Positions 1-9,972 of a DNA stretch of 64,000 bases are shown here, in pieces; position 1 is the stretch's first letter, and each line of letters opens with the position of its first letter. A model generated the notes under the pieces. It ran no database searches. It saw only the letters and a program-made list of their open reading frames with translations, and was not told the origin of the DNA. Origin of the DNA: Ixodes scapularis (Eukaryota; Arthropoda; Arachnida; Ixodida; Ixodidae); assembly GCF_016920785.2 (NCBI RefSeq), contig NW_024609837.1:45820745-45884744 (forward strand), in the 5' to 3' direction. The translations under genes were made by a program, and so were the position numbers.

Positions 1-132
1 GAACATTAATGCTACGCAAGTAAATCTTTTAAAGATGTTGGTACCCACACAAAATATTCAATCATAAATTATTTAATTTCACCACCATGTGATCACCCTG
101 TCACAAGAACAGGCTTTGTGCGAGTACGAGGG

Positions 133-402
133 GGGTTCGGTGGCCGAGTGGGCTGAAACGCACACCCAGCTCGACGCGCGTGGAGCGAAAGCTCGCGCTG
201 CAGAACCCAGGGTTCCTGGGTTCGAGCCCCACCCCTGCCCGTTTCGATCTGGATGAGCATCGTACCGGCGTGCGGTCGTGTACCGCTACTGCGTGAGCAC
301 GTTGAAGACCCCAGGTTAGCAGTCGTACTGCACTGGCAAAATTGCTCATCTGCAGTGTAAACCAGTGTCTCCCCTACTGGCAGACCAACCTTACGCTGTA
401 TA
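133..402 (+). mobile_element. tRNA-derived SINE (family SINE1), nearly full length
   Basis: The 5' part looks like a class II (Ser/Leu-type) tRNA. It has a perfect A box TGGCCGAGTGG at 141-151 and a perfect B box GGTTCGAGCCC at 219-229, so the internal RNA polymerase III promoter appears intact. A body of about 170 bp follows and ends in CTGTATAAA. The same body recurs at 16139, 35982 (minus), 37385, 37923 and 44200, which defines a dispersed family. The element encodes no protein; mobility would depend on a LINE machinery. No clear target duplication was found. The 3' end often runs into a simple repeat in other copies, but here it runs into AT-rich DNA. Confidence 0.85.
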
Positions 403-1697
403 AATCACTCAAACGTCCAATTTGACTTTTTTTTGTGCGAGTACGTAATCCAACTTACGATTCGGCACTTCAGTGGAACACAGAAAAGGAAGCAATGGCG
501 GCTTCAACTTGAAGCACGCGGATTGCGGACGAAGACTTGGAAGTTGTGAAAGGCATGGGTTTTGCCAAAAAAATATCATAATGACTGTGAGAGTGGCACC
601 TGAAGCGTCTGCTGGCCGGCCTGCACGACGAGCGGCCAGTCTCCATCGTGGCCGGACTGGGTCCTGTGGATGCGGGTGACGAGGAATCCCGTGCAGACCA
701 GGGCGAGTGCCAGGAGGCGGACCCTGCGGTATCCGGGGCCCATGCCGCCTTCTCCGGACCCCGGCCCATCACCGGCTGCAGCGCCCGGCCAGGATCACAC
801 CGCCAATCGGGCCCCGAGATCCGCCTGCGTCACCGCCTTGTCCCCTGCGCAGAGTCGTGGACGAGGAAGGGTGTCAACTCGGAGGTTCGTTCCGAATCTC
901 CATTCCCGCTAAGCCCGCCACGCCACCCACTTGACAATGTCAACGTCTTCTCCAAGGAAATATCTTCCTTGGCGCAGAAGTTCGAAGTGCCTCGTGCGTT
1001 TCTTTCATAAAGTACTGTCAATTTGCTGTTTTTTTGTTTCTATTTAACACTCTCGCAAGCTAAATCGCCTTGCTTCGGGCAAGCTCACGAAGTAAGAGTA
1101 TGATGAGCCCCCTTATAACCACTCTACTGAATGAAATTGAAGGGGTTCTGGGGACATCATCGGATGTCGACGGAGCAAAGTGCCGGCCGGGATAAGGCAC
1201 GCCATCACGTCATGCATGTCGCGTCGCTCTGATTGCCGTCGTCGCCGACGCACCGAGCGCCAGTTAGCCCGATCGTCCGAGCGTGTCAGACTGTATCGCA
1301 ACCGGCGGTCGCCGCCTTATCTCTGAAAGCATCTACTTCCGGCAAGGACACGTGGACATCAAAGGCACCCCCCTCCCGGAACGCCGACGTGCATCTCACA
1401 ACTCGCTTCCGCTAAACTGTTGTATTCGATAAATCTACACCTTTTTGACACAGTTAACTCAAACAACACACCGCCTTTTTTTTTTCTTTTTTGCTGCGTT
1501 TCACCGAGGGTTTTATTATAGATACGTGATTTCCCCCTCTACTATTCAACTGGTGCAAGGCACAAGTAGATTCCGGGACCAGCGTACCCGAGCATTGTTT
1601 TCGGGGGAGCTGAGATGGCTGGGATGGATGTCATAGGCCCCTCTGGGCATGACACTGGATTCTGGTATGCGAAAACCTGACCGGTCCGTAAACATTA
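403..1697. other. Unassigned stretch
   Basis: Several short open frames exist on both strands in the GC-rich part (600-900), but none has a recognisable domain, and overlapping frames are equally open, as expected by chance. No splice-site and start-codon combination stands out. I see no tRNA-like sequence or tandem repeat apart from short T-runs near 428 and 1475. Confidence 0.4.
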
Positions 1698-1971
1698 CAC
1701 AATAGACCATTTGCTATATTACCCAAGCATCAAGGAGAATGCAGGGATTGGTGTTCCACAAGACACACGCGCTAACCTCAGCAATAGTAAGTTTTCTAAA
1801 ACAAAAACCTAAAACAAATTGTATCTTGCATGCGCGTTCTTTAACGCTTTATTTTGGTTATTTACTTCGAATCTTTTATACGCGGAAGGCTTAAGCGTGT
1901 GGGGCGCGTGGAACACCAATCCCTGCATTCTCCTTGATGCTTGGGTAATATAGCAATAGGCCTATTTCACA
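1698..1971. mobile_element. MITE with about 50-60 bp terminal inverted repeats
   Basis: The sequence at 1711-1758 (TTGCTATATTACCCAAGCAT and onward to GGTGTTCCA) is repeated as its exact reverse complement at 1909-1956. The similarity extends outward with mismatches to about 1698 and 1971 (AATAGACC against AATAGGCC). The roughly 150-bp centre has no coding potential. Long perfect TIRs around a short non-coding core are the mark of a non-autonomous DNA transposon, and near-identical arms suggest a relatively young copy. I could not define a target duplication, so the superfamily is open. Confidence 0.8.
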
Positions 1972-2415
1972 TAAAACCAACTACTTTATTTTCTATTGTG
2001 AAGTTTTGTTTTAAATATAAAATGGCCAACTGAAACATTGGTTTTCGATTACACGTTATTTACACATAAGTGTCACCAGTGCTTCCCAAACGTTTCTACC
2101 CTGCAACATCCCCCCTCCCCCCGAAAAAGAAAAAAGAAACATTGCGACATTTTTTTTTTTTGCGATGCCAACAGATTTTCATTTTCAGTGCATAAGGAGT
2201 GATGAACAAAATTAACACTGAAGATGGATTCCACAGTAAATATAAAGCAGTTTAAATCAATTAACTAAAAAACACACACACACAAAGAAAAAAAGCATGC
2301 GAGCAAGAATGATTGTTTTAATGGCTAAAGTGAGCTGCTATTCCGTCTCTCGAAACGAGGGCGAAATTTGGACACGCAACTCACCGCTCTGGCTCGGTGT
2401 TGCACTGCGACCCGT

Positions 2416-2543
2416 GGGATCCGGACAGAATGGTCCCGGACAAAATGGTCCCGGTCAAAATGGTCCCGGACAAAATGGTCCCGGTCAAAATGGTCCCGGA
2501 CAAACTGGTCCCATGCCCTAACCCGGGCAAAACGGTCCCAAGC
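2416..2543 (+). repeat. Left minisatellite arm of element A (15-bp unit)
   Basis: About six units of GGTCCCGGACAAAAT, alternating with the variant GGTCCCGGTCAAAAT, run from the element end inward. The last unit is followed by a diverged block (CCCGGGCAAAACGGTCCCAAGC). The peptide-like NGPGQ repeat that can be translated from it is a by-product of the 15-bp period. Confidence 0.9.
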
Positions 2544-3683
2544 AAATTTTGAGACAGTTGGCTTGTTCTTCGGAAGTTGGTCGATTTTTTGCGCTTGCTA
2601 CATATTGGACATTGAGAAAATTTTTTTTCTGAATACTTAAAAATGAAACGCTAACCATTTTACAGTTTACATATTCAGTTGAAAATACACTGCATGCCGG
2701 TAGTTGAGCCAAGACGAAGAGAAACGTATACTATAACAATAATATAGAAGTACATATATCAAATAATACGTCTGTAATATTTGATTTAATCAAGACGAAA
2801 AGAAAGACGTTGTTCCATAACACGCCATCCCAAAAAATATATTTGAGGTTTGTGTTTACAGACGTTTTCTGTAGCCTGTCGTTCTCAGTCGCGTGGGTTG
2901 CTTATCTGGTATGTGGGTCGAAAAAAATAATAAAACATTTCAACCTGGAATATGCGAGAAATATAGGGGAGGCAAAACAAGAATGTGTGACAATCACGCC
3001 TTTTTCGTGAACAACTTCCAGCGGCGTGGAGACATCAAAACGATGTTTCACCGGATACCGGAAGTGACGACATTCCAGATGGCTGCGACATTGTGGATCA
3101 CATAATAGTGATACATGATTGCCCTCACGCAACACAAATATGTAATATGTGCATGATGATGTCTGAATCATCATGTGCGTACGTTTTCTTGCAGCGCCAT
3201 TGCGTTGATTTGAAATTATATAAAATACTGCCGATTTTTCTTATTTTCTTCTCGCACCTACACTACGTTTTACTAAAGTCACAGTGCAGCCAATGCTACG
3301 AGCTGATAGGACAAATCAAGCAGTACTGAAAACAAAACGCGCCGATGGCATTCGTCGACTTTTTTGTGCATGTTATTACCGGCTAGTCCAATGAATCGCA
3401 GAGTGCATCGCGACGTTGCGCTTTTAGTGTGCGCACGTGTCTTTGCGTGGTGACTTCCAAGCGCCAGCTTTGTACAGTGCTCTGACTAAGGCTAAGAGGA
3501 GCCATAGAGCCAAGTGAGCAATAATATAACTTTAATTAACTTTCGGACTTCTTTAGTTATTTCCTCAAATGTATAGAGCAAAAACCTTAAATATATTAAA
3601 GTACATATTACACGTGTGTTCAATATACCTTCATAGCAGCAGTTAACTAAAACTTCAAAGAGCGCCCAAAGTGTCGACAAATC

Positions 3684-3812
3684 GCTTGGGACCATTTTGT
3701 CCGGGCTTGAGCTTGGGACCATTATGTCCGGGACCATTTTGACCGGGACCATTTTGTCCGGGGCCATTTTGTCCGGGACCATTTTGTCCGGGACAATTTT
3801 TGTCCTACACCC
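3684..3812 (-). repeat. Right minisatellite arm of element A, inverted
   Basis: This is the reverse complement of the left arm: GCTTGGGACC at the inner edge, then units of CCATTTTGTCCGGGA, then the terminus TGTCCTACACCC. The terminal GGGTGTAGGACAAA (read inward) closely matches the right terminus of element B (GGGTGTAGGAACAAA). Confidence 0.9.
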
Positions 3813-4036
3813 GCGACACGTACTTGGCCTTCATTGACGCAACCGCAAAAAAACCAAGATCACTTTTTTTTTCATCCAGGTTTTTAAGTTTCATGTTTCA
3901 ATTTTTTTCAAGTTTCAAGTTTTTCAAAAGGGGGTTCGCGAAGCGACCCGAGCAGCTTCGCGAAATCCCGCTCAATCTGTGGGCGGTGACCCCCGCCCCC
4001 CCCTTGGTGTCGCGACCCGCAGTTCAGAAAACACTG

Positions 4037-5317
4037 GTCTAAACCATAGAGCTTCAATTGCTCGAAAATCGATTGTCTCATTGCAACACTTAGTAGACAT
4101 GGTGATGGTCTCATTGTCACTGGGGTTATGACAAGGGTGACCACCCGTCAAAATTGTTTGTGCGTGTGAGGGGGGGGGGGAGGGTAATCCGGGACCCCCC
4201 GTGACTCCCTAACTTTAAGCACTGTTGACAGGGCGAGAACTGTGCCTGACATCCAACATGCGCTCGCTGCCTGCCCGCGTATTTTGTGTGCCCGCGCTCG
4301 ATGCTGGCAAGACGCTCAATCGTTGGCCAAAATGGAAAGCTCGAGCGGGAGGCAAGATGACTAAAGGACCTCCCTGCCGTTCTAGTCCTGTCAGTAACTA
4401 TGCGGGCAGAAGTTGAGGGAGAGGAAGAGACGAGAGCGCACGGAGAGAACACCGAACTCTAGCTGGTTCTAAGGATTAGGGAAGGAGATGCAAAACTATA
4501 TGTAGCTGCTCTTGTCTCCACTGCACCTGTCGAACGGTAAAACAAAGAGGAAAAAAAAGACAAACTTGAGAGGAAGAAAAAAAATTAAAACGCACGTTAG
4601 TGCCAGTTGTGTCCTGCTCTGTAAATGGTTCGTTTGAGAGTAAGTTCTGTTAACGGTTCATTTGACAGTAAGTGCCGCAAACGGTTCATTTCAGAGTAAG
4701 CAGCGACGTGCTTCGCGCAAAATATACTTTTTTTTTTCTTTTTGCTTTCCATCTTTCTTTTTATCGTTACGTCGGAAACATGAGTTGGGGTACACGGTCG
4801 CAAACAAAAGTCAATTGATAACGTTCTAAAAAAAAAAAAAGATAAATAAACGTGAAAGGCCATACAAAAAGGAAAAAAAAAAGCGCTTACGACGAGGGCT
4901 TTATATCTCCAACAAGCGTATAGTTTCCCCCGCATGCAAACAAGCTAAGAAATCCTTGGCTATTATTTCCGGATCGCCGCGCAGGTCGCCCATCTTTATC
5001 CAAGAAGTAGTCGGTTGTTTTATTTCTATCCCGGAAGAACAGCATTCCAAACAAAGCGGCGGCACGCTTCTCTCCCCCGAGGGTCGTCTCGATCCGCATC
5101 GAGAACAAGTTCCTTCTCATTGTTTGTCCACCAACATAACACAGAGGGTTGTGTCGCGAACCTGGTTCCGGTGGGACCAGGTTCGAGGTCGTCGAAACTT
5201 TTTAAGTGTCAAGTTCGACAAAACATTCGAGTAAAGTTCGACTCTTATCCGCATTCGCAAAAATAATAAACCAGCTTACGCCATCTCGTGGAGCAAAAAA
5301 GTGCAATATTTGTTGGG
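4037..5317. other. Unassigned stretch with a possible hAT terminus
   Basis: There is no gene. Near 4200-4225 the minus strand reads CAGTGCTTAAAGTTAGGG followed by a G/C-rich tract, which resembles another hAT end, but no partner end was found. The rest holds a tandem repeat (listed separately) and several A-runs. Confidence 0.4.
4625..4710. repeat. Three tandem copies of a 28-bp unit
   Basis: The core GGTTCATTTGAGAGTAAG occurs at 4627, 4655 and 4683, a spacing of exactly 28 bp, with a few substitutions between copies. The function is unknown. Confidence 0.75.
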
Positions 5318-5470
5318 TATAAATCGACACGCTGCTTACGAACAAGTCTGCCTTTGTCCACAACAGGTGTTGGCCCTGCGCATGCGCAAAAACCGCGATT
5401 TGCGTGAAGCGTCTGCCCAATTGCGACGTGCCGACACCAGCGCCACCGCAGGAGTGTGACATCAAGGGCC
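5318..5470. mobile_element. MITE family H (TA-type), diverged copy
   Basis: The interior matches the copies at 19688 and 52211: TATAnATCGACACnCTG at the left, a GGTGTTGG/CTGCGCATGCGC middle, and CACCAGCGCCACCGCAGGAGTGTGAC at the right in interrupted form. The right terminal GGTCTATA is degraded here. It is non-coding. Confidence 0.6.
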
Positions 5471-5611
5471 ACCTGTTAAAGTATATTAGTATTTTGACAT
5501 TACCAGTGATAAAAGTGGCATTTGACTTTTTGTGGCAGGTTCTGTAGCAGGCAAAATATTAGTTTGGAGCAGCTACTGACGCTTTTGGAGCAGATACCAA
5601 CATCTGTTAGC

Positions 5612-5737
5612 GGGAAACGGAACAAATGGTCCCGGAACAAATGGTCCCGGAATAAATGGTCCTGGAATAAATGGTCCCGGAACAAATGGTTCCGGAACTA
5701 ATGGTCCCAAGTACAAACTAGGAAAAAAGGTCCCAGA
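5612..5737 (+). repeat. Left minisatellite arm of element B
   Basis: The units GGTCCCGGAACAAAT and GGTCCCGGAATAAAT are tandemly repeated about six times after the terminus GGGAAACGG. The arm ends inward at AAAGGTCCCAG. Confidence 0.9.
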
Positions 5738-6081
5738 TAAATATTGCCAATATCAATTTCGCGTTTTCGAATAAATCCGATAAAATCCAACAACACTTGC
5801 CGGTAAAACATTTTACGGATTCCAATTTATACGAAAAGCTCCGAATTTCGATGCTGCCGGTTGCACGAACTCATCCGGTTTTTATACTTTTCTGGGAAGC
5901 TCAGAAATGTTTTGCGCTGATTTTTTTTTAATTTAAACTTTTGTGCTACAAGCGTCAGAAAATAATATATTTTCAGCCCATATAAAAAAGAAAAGTTAGG
6001 TAGCTTCTCTACGACAATAATCGAATGGGGCTCGCTTATATAAATATACTGCTGAAAAACACTGCTATATAAAAAAAGATA

Positions 6082-6303
6082 CTCAAAAACAACTGCGAGG
6101 CATGTAACCGGGGATTCAGCAGCATAGTCGGGCATAGCCATCCAACTGTATGGGAGGCGATCGACGCCCTACGGGCGGAAGCTTTATCTGTCTCCGTAAA
6201 ATCTGCTCAGGAGTTTTTACGGAGAAGAAAACAAAAACAGCGCTGGTCCAGATGCAGCGCCGACTGCAGACTCTCCGCCTGCAGTAGGGCCGGGGAGATA
6301 TAG
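6082..6303 (+). pseudogene. MULE transposase C-terminal relic inside element B
   Basis: An open frame of 73 codons reads LKNNCEACNRGFSSIVGHSH, continues PTVWEAIDALRAEA, and ends at a TAG at 6301. The pattern N-N-x2-E-x2-N-x2-F-x4-G-H-x-H-P-T-x-W-x2-I-x2-L matches the conserved block C-terminal to the catalytic core in MULE-type transposases, as I know the family. A TAA lies in frame just upstream and no DDE core is visible, so this is a fragment, not a gene. It was identified by eye; a profile search of this frame against MULE transposase models would settle it. Its position between the minisatellite arms ties this class of foldback element to the MULE superfamily. Confidence 0.65.
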
Positions 6304-6792
6304 TTTAACCTAGCTAGTGCAGTTGCTGATCTGGTTAAAGAGACATGGAGGAACACTGACTGTTCATGGAAACCTAATGCACCTATAAAGGAATCGAGCT
6401 CCGCTCGTTCTGTGTGCTACCATCACGCGACATGGCGAGATGGAAGTAATTCGAGTTTCAAGGCTCCAACAGAATGACTAAGGGTACTTATTTTTTTGTT
6501 TTAAAAGAGCCTACTGATACTATAAATATCCTAAAGCCCCTTAATGAAAATAGTAATAACTCCTATAATATCGTATAAGGTCACTAAATTAACAGTTAGG
6601 AGATAACTGTTGGACAGTATTCATTTCCAAAATATTCTGACGATTTTAAAGAAAATTAAGTTCAGTACCCGACCACTTTCTTCGAAGTAACCAGACTCAA
6701 AATATAGATGAGATCCTTCATTCCAACAGGAATTCACTGATTGTATAACGGATGAAGTATATTGCATGGTGCATCTTCTAAACGATATTCTT

Positions 6793-6948
6793 ACGGGACC
6801 ATTTTTTCCCACCTTGGACTTGGGACCATTTATTCCGGGACCATTTATTCCGGGACCATTTATTCCGGGACCATTAGTTCCGGGACCATTTGTTCCGGGA
6901 CCATTTGTTCCGGGACCATTAGTTCCGGGACCATTTGTTCCTACACCC
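6793..6948 (-). repeat. Right minisatellite arm of element B, inverted
   Basis: About nine inverted units, CCATTTATTCCGGGA and CCATTTGTTCCGGGA, run to the terminus TGTTCCTACACCC. It has more units than the left arm, so unit number varies between the two arms of one element. Confidence 0.9.
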
Positions 6949-7040
6949 TCTGTTAGCACATCACTTGAGAATGAAAAAAAAATGTGAGTGCATCTCTAAA
7001 TGGAGTTCATTTACGATAGGGATCTAGCTTTCCTATTTGA

Positions 7041-7082
7041 TGCTCGAGCATATTATTATAATAATAATAATATGCTCGAGCA
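7041..7082. repeat. 42-bp near-perfect AT-rich palindrome
   Basis: TGCTCGAGCATATTATTAT is followed directly by its reverse complement with one extra base. The outer TGCTCGAGCA is itself a perfect palindrome, so the block can extrude as one large or two small hairpins. Confidence 0.85.
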
Positions 7083-7114
7083 TGTTATTATTATTATTAT
7101 TGAGCAATAATATG

Positions 7115-7155
7115 CTTTTACGCCCTTTATGATAATAATACATAGGGCGTAAAAG
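7115..7155. repeat. Hairpin with 12-bp perfect arms
   Basis: CTTTTACGCCCT and AGGGCGTAAAAG flank a 17-base AT-rich loop. It lies 33 bp after the preceding palindrome, inside hAT-like element V. Confidence 0.8.
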
Positions 7156-8587
7156 AAACAGTATTCTTAAATAAGACTCTAGTCAGAGTATAGGTTTCTT
7201 CCACAAGGGGTGTTAAAAATGCTTGAAAAGTGAACCATGGCGCAACGCTTCCTTGGGATAAATCCTCTCTCGCCTCCCCATTTTACATTCGGTAGCTTAT
7301 TTGGCCTGTAAATGTTTTCTTCTTTCTCTTTCTCTCCTCGTTTTTTTTTTTAATTAGAGATTAACTTACAATTTGGACAAAGAAGGTCGACCTGTACTAA
7401 ATCCTGAGCATAATTTGCGCTGAGCCAGGCGCTCTCCTATGACAGCCGCTGCTCCTAGCACTCCGGTGCAAAGCGGTGAAGCTCGACGCATGCACGTTAG
7501 TGAGAGGCGGCGAAGGTTCTCGCGAGCTGCACTATCAATCAATCTATTTACATCATCATCATTAGATGCCACGGTACTCTGCAGCCTCGGAACGAAGACA
7601 TGTGGCAGACACGATAATCGAGTGATCTTATCAGGAGTACAATCCTATGGTTCTGTCTCCTCAGAATAACCGCAATCGGCAATCCTACTATCTTGCTGTT
7701 TTCTCCGGGACTGTTAGTTCCTCACATCGACGACATCGTCTGGAAATTTAGACGATCTCGTCGATCTAACCAGCGACATCGTGATATCCGTCATCTCCTT
7801 GTACGTGTTCTTTCATCGGATAAACCAATCCATGTTCCGTGACTTGCGCTTTTAGTTGGGAAACTCAGTTGGGAAACTCCCATAGAGACAGCTTTGAAAA
7901 AGTGGCCCCAATCTGTCTCCGAGCACCGAGCTAATGACGAACATAACGCCACCATTTCTCCCGCAGCGGACACTCGAGGAACTGCACGTGACTTCTATTT
8001 TGGCTGTAAGAACAGATACAGCGGAAGAGGTTGCAGGGGTGCCACCCCCGTCTCCCCGGCGGACGCGCCGCGTCGAACTACCGAAGCTAAAATGCACCTA
8101 GGTCGGGACGGGCTACCTGAAAGGACCGCTGAGGCATGGTTGTATAAAAACAATATTAAATGTGCCGCAAAACCCTGCAAACTAAAGATTTTAAAAACAT
8201 AACGCGCCCCTCTTTTTGTACTAAACTCCAATAAATTTCATACAAAAAGAGTCTTTTCCGTTTGTTTTTACGCAAAAACAGACTTTCAAAAAGCTGAAGG
8301 TGACCAGAGTACAAACAAACGATAAAGAGTGGCGCTGTTGTCGCATTTTGCTCGGTCTCGGTGGACGCCAGCGGCCCAGGTTTCGACGGCGAGTTTCCCA
8401 AGTGAGTGTTTTAGTAACGTTGGTTTGTGGTTGTGTGTGTTCGAGCCCTCGGCGGTACTCTGACCTAAGACGGAACAAACTATGCCGTGAGGAGAGACGC
8501 TGTGAAATTTATATTTGTACTATTTTTATTTTCTCCTACTTTTCTGATTATTAGGGTTAACCACATTAAAATATTGTTTGTTTTCTC

Positions 8588-8697
8588 GGCGCAAGGGTGA
8601 CGCAATTCTTAGCAAAAATTGCATTTTGGCGCAAGATGTAGCAGACTTTTTGTTGATGGCGCAATTTGGTGCAAATGGCCCAGCACTTCCATCACTG
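8588..8697. repeat. GCGCAA subterminal repeats of a hAT-like right end
   Basis: GGCGCAA-type motifs occur at about 8589, 8630, 8660 and, as GGTGCAA, 8668, ending at the terminus CACTG (8693-8697). Clustered short repeats next to a CAGTG terminus are typical transposase-binding subterminal repeats of hAT elements; that role is inferred. Confidence 0.5.
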
Positions 8698-8758
8698 CAT
8701 CACTAAACGAAATAAAACATTAAAAGCCCATATATTTGATTTTTTTATTACTTGTAAG

Positions 8759-9972
8759 CAGTGTGTCGAACCGAAAAAAATACGGGTTCGGTTACGGTTC
8801 AGGTTCAAGTAAATTTATTTTGTTCCGGTTCAGTTCCGGTTCGATTAATTCGATCCGCGAACCGGTTCGCGAACCGGTTCGGGGCGCTGAACCGGTTCGC
8901 GAACCGGTTCGGAAATTATAAATGACAAATTGCAACATCAAAATAAATTACAAATAAAACATCTGAAATCAGCACATACGAAACGGGATACATCGTAGTG
9001 TAAGGCTCAGGGATTTCTACCGGGAATGGTTTCTTTATGTGCACTCAAAGGTTACCTCACCGACGTTTACGCATTCGAACTTCATCTAATTGGGTCCGAC
9101 GCAGTAGCTGTAAAATCCGCGACCTCCTTACAAACCCACTTACAAGTAGAACTCGCTAACTATCCCGCCACCTCGGCGTGTAAGCAATTGAAGGAACAGT
9201 GGGGAGAAAATACAGCTTTCTTTATTTGAACTAGCCTTCGGTAACTCAAATTAGACCCTTAAAGAAGTTTTCATTAAACAAGATACGGAATATGAAAAAC
9301 ACTTCGCCGAACGCAACGCCAGAAGGACGTAATAGGATAAATATTAAAATAGAAGAGTTCGCTGTCTCACAAATATGTTAGCTTCTAAGTGCCTATACGA
9401 AACCGGATGCATTATTATCAAACTCCACAGCCTTTTCTTTTCTCATTCCGATGGAAGCAAGCTTCAAGAACTCGCGCGTTCTAGAAACGTGTTATGAAAT
9501 GAGCACACAGCAGCATTTAGGATTTACGAGATTGTAGAAAAAAAAAATCCCGTGACGCAATTTTTTTTTTTTTTTTTTTTTGCACAGCCTTTTAGTTCTC
9601 TTTCTTCCGTGCAAGCCGCGACCAGCGCAGTACTGGTTCCTATGTCAAGATTCATGGATGCAGCGTTTGTCAAGATTCGTGGATGCAGCGTTTATATTCC
9701 CAAGACTGAGTGGAGAAGAAAAATATGTAAGCGAGGTGTGTGTCAGTTCACGGCACTTAAAGAACAAATGGCATTGATAGCACATTCATTGTCAACAGCG
9801 CGTGGCCGAACCGTTTTGACATGAGCCGGTAACCGTTATTTTTTTTCCGGTTCAGTTCCGGTTCGGGTTCATCGCGACAACAATATAACGGTTCGGGTTC
9901 GGGTTCAGTTCCGGAAAAAATACCGGTTCGGTTCCGGTTTTCGGTTCGGTTCGGTTCCGGTTCGACACCCTG
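8759..9972. mobile_element. hAT non-autonomous element with GGTTCGG arms and exact 8-bp target duplication
   Basis: Perfect 8-bp duplications cttgtaag lie at 8751-8758 and 9973-9980. The left end CAGTGTGTCGAACCG and the inverted right end CAGGGTGTCGAACCG differ at one position and fit the hAT consensus (CAG start, 8-bp duplication). Both arms (8759-8923 and about 9805-9972) are crowded with GGTTCGG/CCGAACC and GAACCGGTTC motifs, some forming uninterrupted palindromes (ACCGGTTCGCGAACCGGT at about 8862). The 0.9-kb interior shows no transposase domain. The copy is therefore non-autonomous but has very well preserved ends, suggesting recent insertion. Confidence 0.92.

Larger units (their letters stand above)
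2416..3812. mobile_element. Foldback/MULE-like transposon A with minisatellite TIRs
   Basis: The element is bounded by a 9-bp target duplication, gcgacccgt (2407-2415) and gcgacacgt (3813-3821), with one mismatch. It starts with GGG and ends with CCC. Both arms (2416-2543 and 3684-3812) are inverted copies of a 15-bp tandem unit GGTCCCGGACAAAAT (about 6 units), and the non-repetitive inner edge, ending in GTCCCAAGC, is also conserved in inverted orientation. The 1.1-kb interior shows no transposase, so this copy is non-autonomous. TIRs made of tandem repeats plus 9-bp duplications match Drosophila FB elements, which are placed with the Mutator-like (MULE) superfamily. Element B is its relative. 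Confidence 0.88.
2077..4036. mobile_element. hAT-like non-autonomous element, split by foldback element A
   Basis: The left end CAGTGCTTCCCAAACG (2077) and the reverse complement of the right end, CAGTGTTTTCTGAACT (ending 4036), match each other and the hAT terminal pattern CAGNGNTTC. Both ends run into C- or G-rich subterminal DNA, and GGGTCGCGAC near the right end is also typical of hAT ends. Without the nested 1.4-kb element A the host would be about 550 bp. The 8 bases outside each end do not match (agtgtcac against gtctaaac), so the target duplication has decayed or one end is misassigned. Confidence 0.55.
5612..6948. mobile_element. Foldback/MULE-like transposon B with minisatellite TIRs
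   Basis: The element is flanked by a perfect 9-bp target duplication, tctgttagc, at 5603-5611 and 6949-6957. It starts GGG and ends CCC, like element A. The left arm (5612-5737) has about 6 units and the right arm (6793-6948) about 9 units of a 15-bp repeat, GGTCCCGGAACAAAT with the variant GGTCCCGGAATAAAT. The unique inner edge (GTCCCAAGT, about 12 bases, then GGAAAAAA) is conserved in inverted orientation. The interior holds a relic of a MULE-type transposase C-terminus at 6082-6303. Together with the 9-bp duplication this places the element in the Mutator-like superfamily. It is internally deleted and non-autonomous. Confidence 0.9.
5504..8697. mobile_element. hAT-like element V, split by foldback element B
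   Basis: The left end CAGTGATAAAAGTGGCATTT (5504) and the inverted right end CAGTGATGGAAGTGCTGG (ending 8697) match. Flanking hexamers cattac and catcac are similar but do not form a clean 8-bp duplication. Subterminal DNA carries GGAGCAG/GTAGCAG motifs at the left and GCGCAA motifs at the right (8588-8690). An isolated terminus of the same kind lies at 63264-63356. Without the nested element B (1.35 kb) the host is about 1.85 kb. I see no intact transposase. Assignment to hAT rests on the CAGTG ends. Confidence 0.45.

Noticed and set aside
2297..2521. Frame with NGPGQNGPGQ repeats resembling a collagen- or silk-like protein
   Set aside because: The period is that of the 15-bp transposon arm; inverted arms give equally repetitive frames (for example GPFIPGPFVP at 6766-6987) and there is no conserved start or flanking coding sequence.
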